A stretch of 35,836 nt of DNA from an uncultured Coprococcus sp. (GCA_947632705.1 CANRQE010000020.1:1-35836); one strand, 5' to 3'. Shown: positions 18,071-27,906, counted from the stretch's first letter. The notes: a model not told the origin generated them from the letters alone. Numbers and translations: made by a program.

Positions 18071-20134
18071 TTATATATCTCCTTCCTTGTACATATCCTC
18101 CAGCAAGGCAATCAGCTTTGTACGAACCTCAGCTGTTGTTGTGTTTTCAAACTGCGCCGCGGCAACATTCGCATGGCCGCCGCCGCCCATACGCTCCATA
18201 ATAATCTGAACATTGACATCATCAATGGCCCTTGCGCTGATTTTAACATCTTTCCCCATCTGTGCAATGACAAAGGAAGCCCGGACGCCTGCAATATTTA
18301 ACATTTCATTTGCAACCTTGGCAGTCAGGACTCCCGGTGATTCCGGGCCCTCCTTCGGTTCAAAGACGGATATTGCAAAGGCTCCTAAAACCATTTCAGC
18401 ATTTCTCACTCCGTCCGCACGCTGTCTATAGGTATCAATGTCACTGCGGAACATCTTACGGACACGCATAACATCCGCACCGCTTCTGCGCAAAAAAGCT
18501 GCCGCCTCAAAAGTACGGACACCGGTTTTTGTCAGGAAATTGTCCGTATCAATCAAAATACCGGCATACATGGCGTCTGCTTCGGATGGACGCAGCTTGA
18601 TCTTCTCATCCATATACTGCAGCATTTCTGCAATCATTTCGCAAGTTGAAGAAGCAAACGGTTCAATATAGGAAAGCGTCGCATTCACAATCACATCCTT
18701 CGTCTGTCTGTGATGGTCAAATACAACGACTGTCTTTGCATAGGAAATCAATTCCTCACATTCGGTATAACCCGGATTATTGACGTCTACAATGACCAGC
18801 ATGGTGTCAGCCCCGATCATTTCAATGGCCTGTTCACTGTTTATGATCATATCCTCTCCATAGATACTGTTTGCCGTAAAATTACCAAATATCGGACTGA
18901 TGGCAGAAGACACCTCGTTAATTACGATATGCGCCTTTTTATTCATAGCCGTTACCATACGATAGACGCCGACAGCCGCACCAAACGCATCCATATCCGG
19001 AGTCTTATGCGCCATAATGATAACCTGTTCCCTGGTCTCCAGAAGCTCTCGGAACGCCAGTGTTTTTACTCTGGCTTTGACACGGGTGGATTTCTCCGTA
19101 CCCTGACTCTTTCCGCCGTAATAAGTGATCTTATCCGCAGATTTGAGTACCGCCTGATCTCCGCCGCGTCCAAGCGCCAGCTCCATTGCAGAACGGGCCG
19201 CCTCAAAATTTCCGATAAAGCTGTTATAATCCGTTCCGAGGCTGATACTCAGTGTCAAAGGCAGGTCGTTTCCGATATTGATCGCCTTAACCTCATCTAA
19301 CAATGCAAATTTATTTTCCTGCAGCTGCGGCAGATACTTATATGGCATAACGAACATATATTTATCCTTTTCCAGCGATTTTACGATCGCATCTACATTT
19401 GCCATATATTTATTAATCTTCCGGTCAACCAATGCAACCAACAGTGAATGCCGGACCTCTTCCAGATCATCAAAAATCTCATCATAATTATCAATATAGA
19501 TCAGGCCTGCCACCAGCTTCTGTTCCTGATTTTCCCGTTTCAGCCGGTTAAGCTCCGTCATATCATACAGGTATAATGCAACCAGGCTCTCTTCCCCGTC
19601 CTGGCCGGACTCCTCCCCGTCTTCCTCCTGCATAACGGAATCCTGATTTGCAAGAATTCTTCTCAGCTCAGCCCTGTATTCCTTATCTTCATAGACAATA
19701 TCTGTATGAGTAACATCTTCATTCTCCGGTATCATCTCTTTTGTAATCCCGTCAAAAAGCTGCATAATGTTCATGCGGAGCAGCTTTCGTTTACTGGCCC
19801 CGGTGACCTGAACAAAAGCATGATTGACCCAGACCAGTCTGCCTGTCATATCTGTCAATGCATAAGGCAGTGGCAGCTCTCCAAGCAGGCTTTTCTGAAA
19901 TCTTCCATGCTCCATGACCAGTCTGGTTAAAATAGTATTGATGGTCCCTCTGGCCCTGACAAAAGAAATCACGGCAACCGCCACATAAATACAGGTTGCT
20001 GTCGTAGCGACGATTCCCGCAAAAACATTGATCACATACAGACAGATTGTCATCACGACAAAAAGAGCCGACATATAAATCGGTATCTGCAGATATTTTT
20101 CATATTTATTATCTAACCGGCGTCTGTCATTCAT
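18071..20134 (-). CDS. gdpP: Cyclic-di-AMP phosphodiesterase GdpP (DHH/DHHA1)
   Basis: GdpP lowers the essential second messenger c-di-AMP, which controls potassium and osmotic balance and beta-lactam tolerance. The 687 residues hold two membrane helices (about 17-37 and 39-59), a PAS domain (about 85-195) containing an unusually acidic insertion near 169-183, and a degenerate GGDEF domain (about 205-330, with GRGGDQ in place of the active motif). The catalytic DHH domain has His376, Asp380, Asp382, Asp450 and DHH at 473-475. The DHHA1 domain has GGGGHANVAAAQ. Metal ligands all appear present, so it should be active. It is the first gene of the operon with rplI, dnaB and fabV and has its own promoter. 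Confidence 0.95.
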   Translation of the reverse strand: MNDRRRLDNKYEKYLQIPIYMSALFVVMTICLYVINVFAGIVATTATCIYVAVAVISFVRARGTINTILTRLVMEHGRFQKSLLGELPLPYALTDMTGRLVWVNHAFVQVTGASKRKLLRMNIMQLFDGITKEMIPENEDVTHTDIVYEDKEYRAELRRILANQDSVMQEEDGEESGQDGEESLVALYLYDMTELNRLKRENQEQKLVAGLIYIDNYDEIFDDLEEVRHSLLVALVDRKINKYMANVDAIVKSLEKDKYMFVMPYKYLPQLQENKFALLDEVKAINIGNDLPLTLSISLGTDYNSFIGNFEAARSAMELALGRGGDQAVLKSADKITYYGGKSQGTEKSTRVKARVKTLAFRELLETREQVIIMAHKTPDMDAFGAAVGVYRMVTAMNKKAHIVINEVSSAISPIFGNFTANSIYGEDMIINSEQAIEMIGADTMLVIVDVNNPGYTECEELISYAKTVVVFDHHRQTKDVIVNATLSYIEPFASSTCEMIAEMLQYMDEKIKLRPSEADAMYAGILIDTDNFLTKTGVRTFEAAAFLRRSGADVMRVRKMFRSDIDTYRQRADGVRNAEMVLGAFAISVFEPKEGPESPGVLTAKVANEMLNIAGVRASFVIAQMGKDVKISARAIDDVNVQIIMERMGGGGHANVAAAQFENTTTAEVRTKLIALLEDMYKEGDI

Positions 20135-20224
20135 TTCCTATTTCCTTCATCTATATTCTTTTCACACCCGTAAACAAGAACATTTCCTTTCTCATATACG
20201 GCAAACATCAATGGATATCTATTT

Positions 20225-20253
20225 ATTATAGCATTGCTTCCCCAATATTACAA
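20225..20253 (-). promoter_or_regulatory. Promoter of the gdpP-rplI-dnaB-fabV operon
   Basis: On the minus strand TTGTAA (20248-20253) and TATAAT (20225-20230) are separated by 17 bases. TGC precedes the -10, giving the extended form TGCTATAAT. The -35 begins three bases after the acyltransferase stop codon. The leader is about 85 bases long. Confidence 0.75.
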
Positions 20254-20255
20254 CA

Positions 20256-21359
20256 TCATTCCCCGTCGCAGTTTGTCGGTTCTTCTGCCCCGGAATTCTT
20301 CCGCTTTGCTTTTACGCGGCTGCGTATTGCGGTAAAAATCCATCCCGGGATATCCAGAATCAATCCCCAGATGATCGGAACGATCATGCCCACCAGGAAA
20401 TAAGCAAGCCACCATCCATTCTCCACACTGTATACCGGATAAAAATCCAGAATCTGACGAAGCGGAATCCCGGCCCTGTTCAGTTGAATCGCGATCACAA
20501 TCCTGAATGCCACAAACTGCCAGATCAGAATATCAATGCTGCGTTTTCCGCACACCATGCAGATTTTTTTGACTGCCCGTACAGGGAAAAACCGAATATC
20601 CGCTATCCATCTGGAAAGATATATAACAACGTAGGATGCAAGGAGCGCTCCTATTACAAAGGCAAATATATGTCCATACTCATTCGTTGCCATCCCGGCG
20701 GAATTGTGCCTTCCAAGTACCAGAAAAATCAAAAAAGCAGCCGCCGCAAATATGATTTTGTCAAATTCCTTTAGCTTTTCCTGATTCTCTCTGACAAAAT
20801 ATCCGATCGCATAAAACATTCCAAGCACCAGCGTTCTGCTGAACAAATATTTGAATGTAATCTCAAACCCGATCACCCCTCCTGCAATAAAGAAAAGCGT
20901 GATTGCCTCCCGTTTCCATGCACAGTCATGAATCACAGTATCCAACAGCTTATAACAGACAGATACGATAAATAAGGAACCCAAAAACCATGTGGCACCG
21001 AAAAATTGACCGTCCTTATTAAGGGTCAGAATGATCTGTACTGCTATTTTTTTATAATAATCAAATGTCTCCGGCTTCAATATCACCCGTATGGCAGTCG
21101 CAGCAAGGTTCCATACTACAAACGGAAGGTACAGGGTTTTAATCTTCCCCAGAACAAACTGCCTGAGACTGTTTCTGTTATTAAACAGATACCCTGATAT
21201 CAGGAAAAAAAACGGCATGTGAAACAAATAAATATAATGCATGTAAGGCGCCCTTGCGTGCGCCCATACCACCAGAATAATACCGATGCCTTTTGCCACA
21301 TCCAGATATTCAATTCTTGCCTTTTTTCCGGTTGTCCCGGTCATCTCTTTTGCTTCCAT
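20256..21359 (-). CDS. Membrane acyltransferase (Acyl_transf_3 family)
   Basis: The 367-residue polytopic membrane protein begins, after a short basic stretch, with RIEYLDVAKGIGIILVVWAHA and continues FHMPFFFLISGYLF. These are the hallmark first helices of acyltransferase-3 proteins, which move acetyl or other acyl groups onto surface glycans. The conserved His is in VVWAHA. About ten hydrophobic segments can be counted. It is the last gene of the glycan operon, and its start overlaps the end of the preceding glycosyltransferase gene by 19 bases. A later in-frame ATG at 21344 is also possible. The likely job is O-acylation of the glycan made by the upstream transferases. Confidence 0.88.
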   Translation of the reverse strand: MEAKEMTGTTGKKARIEYLDVAKGIGIILVVWAHARAPYMHYIYLFHMPFFFLISGYLFNNRNSLRQFVLGKIKTLYLPFVVWNLAATAIRVILKPETFDYYKKIAVQIILTLNKDGQFFGATWFLGSLFIVSVCYKLLDTVIHDCAWKREAITLFFIAGGVIGFEITFKYLFSRTLVLGMFYAIGYFVRENQEKLKEFDKIIFAAAAFLIFLVLGRHNSAGMATNEYGHIFAFVIGALLASYVVIYLSRWIADIRFFPVRAVKKICMVCGKRSIDILIWQFVAFRIVIAIQLNRAGIPLRQILDFYPVYSVENGWWLAYFLVGMIVPIIWGLILDIPGWIFTAIRSRVKAKRKNSGAEEPTNCDGE

Positions 21360-22318
21360 TCCTTCTGTCCTTTTATCAGATCACAATAGTCCTGATACTC
21401 CCCCTGATTATAAAAATAGGATTTTTCTTTCCCGGAAATGCCAAGAGCGGCAAACCATTCTTCACATAGTTTCTTTTGCAGCAGCTCCTTTGTCGGACTT
21501 GCAAGCGTCTTCAGGTTCCATAGAGAAAAATGGAGGGCATAATTAATATAATCCTGTTCCAGTTCCCAATACAGATTCTCCCTGACCAGACGGTCACGCA
21601 GAGCCGTCAGGGCATCATAGAAGCAAAACCAGGATTGTTCCCTTGTTACAGACAGTGATTCCGTGCCGCCTCTTCTCTGATGGGCAAGTACCTCGGGTAC
21701 AACGGCAATCCTTTTTGCCAGAACAAGTGCCGAAAATACAAACAGCAGGTCATTCGTCGTCCGCTGTTCCTGAAAATACAGCTGATATCTCTCAACAAAG
21801 CTTCTGCGGTACAGCTTATCCCAGGCCCAGCCCACAAATACTTTGAAAACATTGTCCGTCAGCTCCCTGTGGGAAAAAGGCATATAAGGCGGAATGTCCT
21901 TTTGCTGCAGTACCCAGGGATTCCTGACATATTCATCTTTATCCATATAATACTGGTCAGATCCGAATACAACAAAATCCGCCTGATAGGCTTCTATTTT
22001 TTCATATGCCTTTTGAAGCATATCCGATTCAAAAAAATCATCAGAATCTAAAAAAATAAGGAAATCTCCGGCCGCTGCCCGCATCCCGCAGTTTCTCGCA
22101 GCTCCCGCTCCCTTATTTTCCTGTTCAATCACCCGGATTCTGTCATCCTGCGCCGACAACTCATGTAAAATATCCACCGAGCCATCCGTGGATCCATCAT
22201 CTATACATATAATCTCTATTTCTCTCATACTCTGTCCGGTAACGCTCGTGATACACTGCTTCAGGTACGCTTTGACGTTATAGACCGGTATAATCACTGA
22301 TATCTTTGGATTCTCCAT
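21341..22318 (-). CDS. GT2-family glycosyltransferase (type A)
   Basis: The 325-residue GT-A fold enzyme opens with KISVIIPVYNVKAYL and IICIDDGSTDGS for nucleotide-sugar binding, and has FLDSDDFF as the metal-binding acidic motif. No membrane helix is seen, so it should act at the inner membrane face. It is clearly paralogous to the gene at 24584-25528. The two share PYMPF-x2-R-x-LTDNVFK-x-FVGWAWDKLY, FQEQRT-x-ND, LAHQRRGG and WELEQDY-x-NYALHFSLWNL. The donor and acceptor sugars are unknown. AAGGAAAT precedes the ATG. It lies 20 bases after the type-B gene. Confidence 0.9.
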   Translation of the reverse strand: MENPKISVIIPVYNVKAYLKQCITSVTGQSMREIEIICIDDGSTDGSVDILHELSAQDDRIRVIEQENKGAGAARNCGMRAAAGDFLIFLDSDDFFESDMLQKAYEKIEAYQADFVVFGSDQYYMDKDEYVRNPWVLQQKDIPPYMPFSHRELTDNVFKVFVGWAWDKLYRRSFVERYQLYFQEQRTTNDLLFVFSALVLAKRIAVVPEVLAHQRRGGTESLSVTREQSWFCFYDALTALRDRLVRENLYWELEQDYINYALHFSLWNLKTLASPTKELLQKKLCEEWFAALGISGKEKSYFYNQGEYQDYCDLIKGQKEWKQKR

Positions 22319-22338
22319 ATTTCCTTCTGCTCCGGATC

Positions 22339-23397
22339 TTATTTTCTCTTTGACATGACCTTCAGGATGAATCGTTTAACCGGCTGGGGAACAAGCGGAA
22401 CCAGCTTACGGAAAACCTTTGCAGACCGCAGAGTATCATAAAAGCCGTTGACACTATGGATCAAAGACTGTATCTTTTTCCATTCGAGCTCGGTAAATAC
22501 CGCCTGCGACAATTCCCCCTTCTGCATGGCCCGTTTAAATTCCATCTGCATTCTCTGAAGATATTCCTTTTTAAAGGCATCATCAATCCGGTCAAAGGTA
22601 AACATATAATTATTATATTTTTTCCACCAGTACATATATTGAAAGCGCTCCCAGACTTCTCTGTCACGCATCAGAATATCCCTGATAAAGTCGTACTCTA
22701 TGTTCATACAGTAAACTTTTTCCTTATTTTTTACGGAGGAATCCGGATTATCCCTTCGGTTTCTGTAATAAGGCTTGTCTACGATCATCGCACGTTCTGC
22801 ATACACAAAGGTCTGAAAATAAAACCCGTTATCCTGAAAGGATGCTCCGGGCGTTTCGTTATGCCGGATATGATATCTCTCTATAAACGTACGTCTGTAA
22901 ATCCCACACCATGTATTCATGGTAAAACGAATGGTCTCCGGATCATGGCTGGGATCAAGCAGCTCCCCATACCGGTTCAGATTTTTCCCGATATGCTCCA
23001 GCTGCAGATTCTCCTCCCCCTTTTCCGTTCTTGTAAAACGGTAAAAATCAGCCTTTACAAAATCCAGATTGTTTTTGTCCGCAATCTCACATAATTCCTG
23101 ATACATCTCAGGCACTATATAATCGTCCGGTTCCACAATCCCGATATATTCACCGGTCGCTCTGTCAAGTCCCCGGTTCATTGCCTTACCGTAACCTCCA
23201 TTGGGACCGGTTATCACTACGATTCTGGAATCTTTTTCCGCATATTCACGGATGATGGAAAGAGACCTATCCGTCGAACCATCATTGACACAGATAATTT
23301 CCAGATCCTGCAATGTCTGCCCGACAACACTGTCAAGACATTCCCGCAGATACTTTTCAACATTATATATTGGAAGAATGACCGAAACCTTTGCCAT
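22339..23397 (-). CDS. GT2-family glycosyltransferase (type B)
   Basis: The 352-residue protein opens with the GT2 core KVSVILPIYNVEKYLRECLD and IICVNDGSTDRS, and uses IVEPDDYI as the acidic motif in place of the usual DSD. Distinctive downstream blocks are TMNTWCGIYRR, ETPGASFQDNGF and PYYRNRRDNPDSSVKNKEKVYC. These recur in the next gene upstream in transcription (23444-24562), so the two are paralogues. The C-terminus is basic and lacks a membrane helix. Its ribosome site is weak. The family builds capsule, exopolysaccharide or teichoic-acid side chains; the substrate is not deducible. Confidence 0.9.
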   Translation of the reverse strand: MAKVSVILPIYNVEKYLRECLDSVVGQTLQDLEIICVNDGSTDRSLSIIREYAEKDSRIVVITGPNGGYGKAMNRGLDRATGEYIGIVEPDDYIVPEMYQELCEIADKNNLDFVKADFYRFTRTEKGEENLQLEHIGKNLNRYGELLDPSHDPETIRFTMNTWCGIYRRTFIERYHIRHNETPGASFQDNGFYFQTFVYAERAMIVDKPYYRNRRDNPDSSVKNKEKVYCMNIEYDFIRDILMRDREVWERFQYMYWWKKYNNYMFTFDRIDDAFKKEYLQRMQMEFKRAMQKGELSQAVFTELEWKKIQSLIHSVNGFYDTLRSAKVFRKLVPLVPQPVKRFILKVMSKRK

Positions 23398-23443
23398 AAC
23401 ATTTTACCCGTTTCTTTTTATTTTTTTGATATAGGCATCCGCA

Positions 23444-24562
23444 TTATTTCCTTGTGAGTCTTCGTTTGACAGCGCAAGGCACCTTCATAATCGCTTTCCC
23501 TACCTTGTATGTGGTAGAATTCTTAATTGCCTCTAACTCCTTCTGGGCACTGGAAGGATCTTTTTTCTTTTTGGCGGCAGCCGCGTTTTTCACATTCTGG
23601 TTATAATATTCGTCAGGTTTTTCCATAATCATGGAAAGTCTGCTCCATTCCAGCTGTGTAAAATCATCTTTGGTAAATTCACCCTGGCTGTAGGCCCGTC
23701 TGAATTCACTGCTCATTCTCTGCACATATTCCTTTTTAAACTCATCCGCAATTCTGCTGATCGTGAACATGCAGTTATGATACTTTTTCCAGTTAAACAT
23801 TACTTTAAAACGATTCCAGACCGCCTCATCCTGCATCAGGATATCGCGGATATAATCATACTCTACATTGATGCAGTACACCTTTTCTTTATTCTTAACG
23901 GAAGAATTCGGATTATCCCTTCGGTTTCTGTAATATGGGCGGTCGATGATCATTGCCCGTTTTGCATAGATCATAGTCTGGAAAAAGAAACCATTATCCT
24001 GAAATGAAGCGCCCGGCGTTTCATGGTGCCGAATATGATACTGCTCCAGCATGTCTCTGCGATATATCCCGCTCCATGTATTCATCACAAATTTGATCAT
24101 ACTCGGATCCTCGCACGGATGAAGCAGTGTATGATACCTGGTCTTAGTGGAATCAATTGCAACATAGCTTAAGTTCATATCTCCCTTTTCATTCCTGCTG
24201 AAGCGATAAAAGTCCGCCTTCACAAGGTCCAGATCATTCCTGACCGCCACATCATACAAATCCTCATACATTGTCAGGCTCACATAATCGTCCGGCTCTA
24301 CAATTCCGACATATTCGCCGGTGGCTCTGTCCAACCCTTTATTCATTGCCTTGCCGTATCCTGCATTTGGCCCGGTAATCACGACGATCCTGTCATCCTT
24401 CTTTGCATACTCGTTAATAATATCCAGAGATTCGTCCGTGGAACCATCGTTCACACAGATAATCTCTATATCATGCAGCGTCTGTCTTGTAACACTGTCA
24501 AGACACTCACGCAAATACTGTGCCACATTATAAATTGGTAAAATAATCGAAACCTTGGTCAT
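23444..24562 (-). CDS. GT2-family glycosyltransferase (type B')
   Basis: The 372-residue GT2 enzyme has KVSIILPIYNVAQYLRECLD, IICVNDGSTDES and IVEPDDYV. It shares MNTW-x-GIYRR, ETPGASFQDNGFFFQT and RNRRDNP-x-SSVKNKEKVYC with its neighbour at 22339-23397, showing a duplication. It differs by a lysine- and alanine-rich C-terminal extension (AAAAKKKKDPSSAQKELEAI) that may form a helix near the membrane. AAGGAG precedes the start. The gap to the next type-B gene is 46 bases. Confidence 0.9.
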   Translation of the reverse strand: MTKVSIILPIYNVAQYLRECLDSVTRQTLHDIEIICVNDGSTDESLDIINEYAKKDDRIVVITGPNAGYGKAMNKGLDRATGEYVGIVEPDDYVSLTMYEDLYDVAVRNDLDLVKADFYRFSRNEKGDMNLSYVAIDSTKTRYHTLLHPCEDPSMIKFVMNTWSGIYRRDMLEQYHIRHHETPGASFQDNGFFFQTMIYAKRAMIIDRPYYRNRRDNPNSSVKNKEKVYCINVEYDYIRDILMQDEAVWNRFKVMFNWKKYHNCMFTISRIADEFKKEYVQRMSSEFRRAYSQGEFTKDDFTQLEWSRLSMIMEKPDEYYNQNVKNAAAAKKKKDPSSAQKELEAIKNSTTYKVGKAIMKVPCAVKRRLTRK

Positions 24563-24583
24563 ACCGATATACTCCTTCGTACG

Positions 24584-25528
24584 TTATTTCATTAATTCCA
24601 GATACTGTTCATATTCCTTTTGATTATAAAAATATCCATCCGGTTTCCCTCTGATTCCCAACTCCTCAAACCATTCTCCGCAGAGCTTCTCCTGCAGCAT
24701 TGTATGAGTGGGTTCCGCGAGAGAGTTCAGATTCCAAAGAGAAAAATGCAGGGCATAATTCACATAATCCTGCTCCAGTTCCCAGAAGATTCCCTCTGAA
24801 ATGAGACGTTGTTTCAACGCAGTCAGAGCATCATAAAAGCAATGCCACGACTTCTCCCTTGTCACAGACAGAGAGGCTCCGCCCCCTCTGCGCTGATGTG
24901 CCAGCACCTTATTCAAAACCGCAATTCTTTTAGCCGTTACCAATGCAGAGAAAACAAACAGCATATCATTGGAGGTTCGCTGCTCCTGAAACCACAGATC
25001 ATGCTCCAGTACAAAGCTTCTTTTATAGAGCTTATCCCACGCCCAGCCTACAAAGGTTTTAAATACGTTATCTGTCAGCTGTCTGTACCCAAACGGCATA
25101 TACGGAGGAATGTCCTTCATACGCATTACCCATGACACACTGACAAAGTCCTGCTTGTCCATATGGAACTGGTCTGAACCAAACACAACAAAATCAGCCT
25201 GATATGTCTCCGCTGTCTGATATGCCTCTTCCAGCATATCCGGCTCAAAGAAATCGTCAGAATCCAGAAAAGACAGATAATCTCCCTTTGCAATCCGGAG
25301 TCCTGCATTCCGGGCTGCACCGGCGCCTGCATTTTTCTGGCAGATGATCTGAATTCTCGCATCCTGTTTTTTATATTCCTCCAAGATTGATACGGAGCTG
25401 TCTGAAGACCCGTCGTCAACACAAATAATCTCTATATCCTTTAATGTCTGATGCACCACGCTGTCAAGACATTGTCTTAAGTACTTTTCAACATTATAAA
25501 CCGGTATGATCACTGAAACCTTACACAT
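24584..25528 (-). CDS. GT2-family glycosyltransferase (type A')
   Basis: The 314-residue enzyme is the paralogue of the gene at 21341-22318, with KVSVIIPVYNVEKYLRQCLD, IICVDDGSSDSS and FLDSDDFFEPDML as GT-A landmarks. By eye the two are more than half identical along nearly the full length, but this copy lacks the basic tail of the other. The divergence suggests an old duplication with separate specificity. AGAGGAAAC is the ribosome site. It lies 23 bases after the UDP-glucose dehydrogenase gene in the direction of transcription. Confidence 0.9.
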   Translation of the reverse strand: MCKVSVIIPVYNVEKYLRQCLDSVVHQTLKDIEIICVDDGSSDSSVSILEEYKKQDARIQIICQKNAGAGAARNAGLRIAKGDYLSFLDSDDFFEPDMLEEAYQTAETYQADFVVFGSDQFHMDKQDFVSVSWVMRMKDIPPYMPFGYRQLTDNVFKTFVGWAWDKLYKRSFVLEHDLWFQEQRTSNDMLFVFSALVTAKRIAVLNKVLAHQRRGGGASLSVTREKSWHCFYDALTALKQRLISEGIFWELEQDYVNYALHFSLWNLNSLAEPTHTMLQEKLCGEWFEELGIRGKPDGYFYNQKEYEQYLELMK

Positions 25529-25551
25529 ATCCGTTTCCTCTTTATCCTTCC

Positions 25552-26796
25552 CTAGTCTCTGGAATATAAATCCCTGGTATATACTTTATCTTCTGCATCC
25601 GCCAATTCCTCTGTCCTTCTGTTGGCAATGATCACATCCGACATTTCCTTGAATTCTGCAAGATCCCGGATTACCCTGCTGCCAAAAAAGGTCTCGTCTG
25701 AAAGTGTCGGCTCGTAAATAACCACTTCCACACCTTTTGCCTTAATCCGCTTCATAACTCCCTGTATCGAGCTTTGACGGAAATTATCCGAATTTGCTTT
25801 CATGGTAAGACGATATATGCCTACCACGCACTGATTTCCCGGGGTTCCGTCCCTGCCGGCTGTACCGGACCCGTAATACCCGGCCTTTTCCAGTATCCGT
25901 TCGGCAACAAAATCCTTTCTGGTACTGTTGGATTTTACGATTGCCTCCATGATGTTGTTTGGCACATCATAATAATTGGCCAAAAGCTGCTTGGTATCCT
26001 TTGGCAGACAATATCCGCCGTATCCAAAGGATGGATTATTATAGTGATTTCCGATTCTCGGATCCAGACAGACGCCATCAATAATGGACTTCGTATCCAG
26101 TCCTTTCATCTCCGCATAAGTATCCAGCTCATTGAAAAAGGATACGCGCATGGCAAGATACGTATTTGCAAATAATTTCACCGCCTCCGCTTCCGTTGCA
26201 TTCGGAAACAGCGTATCTATCGGACGTTTGATGGCCCCGTCCTGAAGAAGAGATGCAAACAGCTCTGCCTTTTCCCGCAGATTCTTCTTTCCTTCCGGAA
26301 TCCCTACAATAATTCTGGACGGATACAGGTTATCATATAAAGCCCTGCCTTCTCTTAAAAACTCCGGAGAAAACAGAATATTATCTGCATGATATTTTTT
26401 GCATACAGACTCTGTGTAACCGACCGGAACTGTAGACTTGATCACAATCACTGCATCCGGATTAACTGCAAGAACCTGCTCAATAACAGCCTCTACAGAA
26501 GAAGTATCAAAATAATTTTTCTTCGGGTCATAATTGGTCGGGGTCGATATTATGACAAAATCAGCCGTCTGATATGCGGCTGTACCGTCTGTAGTTGCAG
26601 TAATATCCAGCTCATCGCTCCTTAAATATTCCTCAATCTCCCTGTCTGCAATCGGTGAAATCCGCGCATTGATCATATCCACCTTCTGCTGGATGATGTC
26701 TACAGCCTTCACTTCGTTATGTTGTGATAATAAAACCGCATTGGAAAGCCCTACATATCCTGTTCCGGCTATCGCTATCCTGTATTTTCTGTTCAT
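25552..26796 (-). CDS. ugd: UDP-glucose 6-dehydrogenase
   Basis: The 414-residue enzyme oxidises UDP-glucose to UDP-glucuronate with two NAD+, giving an acidic sugar donor. Features are the dinucleotide fold [12 protein letters not shown] (9-20), STPTNYD, the STVPVGYT strand, [14 protein letters not shown], and the catalytic Cys263 in [14 protein letters not shown]. The related UDP-ManNAc dehydrogenase is possible, but the FSPEFLREG and [11 protein letters not shown] motifs agree with Ugd. Within the glycan operon it implies a uronic-acid-containing product. AGAGGAAGAAG precedes the ATG. Confidence 0.93.
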   Translation of the reverse strand: MNRKYRIAIAGTGYVGLSNAVLLSQHNEVKAVDIIQQKVDMINARISPIADREIEEYLRSDELDITATTDGTAAYQTADFVIISTPTNYDPKKNYFDTSSVEAVIEQVLAVNPDAVIVIKSTVPVGYTESVCKKYHADNILFSPEFLREGRALYDNLYPSRIIVGIPEGKKNLREKAELFASLLQDGAIKRPIDTLFPNATEAEAVKLFANTYLAMRVSFFNELDTYAEMKGLDTKSIIDGVCLDPRIGNHYNNPSFGYGGYCLPKDTKQLLANYYDVPNNIMEAIVKSNSTRKDFVAERILEKAGYYGSGTAGRDGTPGNQCVVGIYRLTMKANSDNFRQSSIQGVMKRIKAKGVEVVIYEPTLSDETFFGSRVIRDLAEFKEMSDVIIANRRTEELADAEDKVYTRDLYSRD

Positions 26797-26847
26797 CTTC
26801 TTCCTCTTTTCCGATATTATCTTATCTTTGTATGATTATATGTTACA

Positions 26848-27852
26848 CTATAGTTTCTTCCGCTTTACAATCCGATATACTATATAGCCTGCTGGAAGAA
26901 TCCAGTAATCGGTTTTCCTGAGCATCCAGATTGAACGCTTGCTGACAGCCTGATAGATGCCCGGATAATCCTCTTTCAGCATCCTGTCAAACGCTTTCAT
27001 TTCCTTCCGGATTCCCTTCTGCATCCCCATGCTGATATAAATCTGGAACTGATTTTCTACAATTTTCGATATTCCCATATCCAGATACCGCCGTTTTTCC
27101 GTGGAAATCTGCGGATGCATATCGTAGTAATGCAGCAGGGCGTCAATGACCTTTCTGTGATTTCCGCGATTCTTCTGCATGCTTTTCATACTCACGCTCT
27201 GCCCGTTTCTGCCAAGACGGTACATGGTAAGATATTCATCAAAAAAAGCAATCGTTTCAACATACGGGATTGGAAATAAGGTATACTCAAAATCCACGTA
27301 ATACCGGTATCCGTCAATCCGGATATGATGTTCCTTATAAAAAGCAGTCCGGAGGGTAAGCGCATGAATCCGGATCAAGGGAATCGACTCTGCCACCTCA
27401 TCAAACGCCAATGCCTTTTTACACAGGGAAGGCTCCGTAATACAGACACGTTCATCAAGCACACGAAAAGTTCCGTCTTCCACACATTTGAAATGGTTGG
27501 CTACCATATCCACGTCCATGTGTTCCAAAAATGCAAGAAACCTGTCAAGCACCGGGGATTCCATCCAGTCATCCGCATCCACAACATGAAAATATTTCGC
27601 ATGAACACGTTCAATTCCGTAATTGACGGCAGAACCATGCCCGCCGTTTAATTTTGTATATAAATAAAAAATATCCGGATATGCTTCGCAATAACTTTCT
27701 GCAATTGCTGCAGTTTTGTCAGTAGAACCATCATTTACAACAATTATTTCCAGCCTGTCTTTTTTTTCCGCATCAGCAAAAGACTGCAGACATTTCGTAA
27801 TATAGTTTTCCACATTATATGCAGGAACTATAACCGATAAAAGCTTCTCCAT
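26848..27852 (-). CDS. GT2-family glycosyltransferase, first gene of the glycan operon
   Basis: The protein has 334 residues with LLSVIVPAYNVENYITKCL, IIVVNDGSTDKT, GGHGSAVNYGIE and VVDADDWMES (the acidic motif). It belongs to a GT2 branch different from the A and B pairs, with a basic C-terminal tail (IVKRKKL) after a weakly hydrophobic segment that may touch the membrane. A TTG at 27858, six bases behind AGGAG, is an alternative start; the ATG at 27850-27852 sits twelve bases from it. A consensus promoter lies immediately upstream. Confidence 0.88.
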   Translation of the reverse strand: MEKLLSVIVPAYNVENYITKCLQSFADAEKKDRLEIIVVNDGSTDKTAAIAESYCEAYPDIFYLYTKLNGGHGSAVNYGIERVHAKYFHVVDADDWMESPVLDRFLAFLEHMDVDMVANHFKCVEDGTFRVLDERVCITEPSLCKKALAFDEVAESIPLIRIHALTLRTAFYKEHHIRIDGYRYYVDFEYTLFPIPYVETIAFFDEYLTMYRLGRNGQSVSMKSMQKNRGNHRKVIDALLHYYDMHPQISTEKRRYLDMGISKIVENQFQIYISMGMQKGIRKEMKAFDRMLKEDYPGIYQAVSKRSIWMLRKTDYWILPAGYIVYRIVKRKKL

Positions 27853-27906
27853 ATTCAATGATTACTCCTGTTTGCCGAAAATATAATCTGTATAATATTA
27901 CCATAA

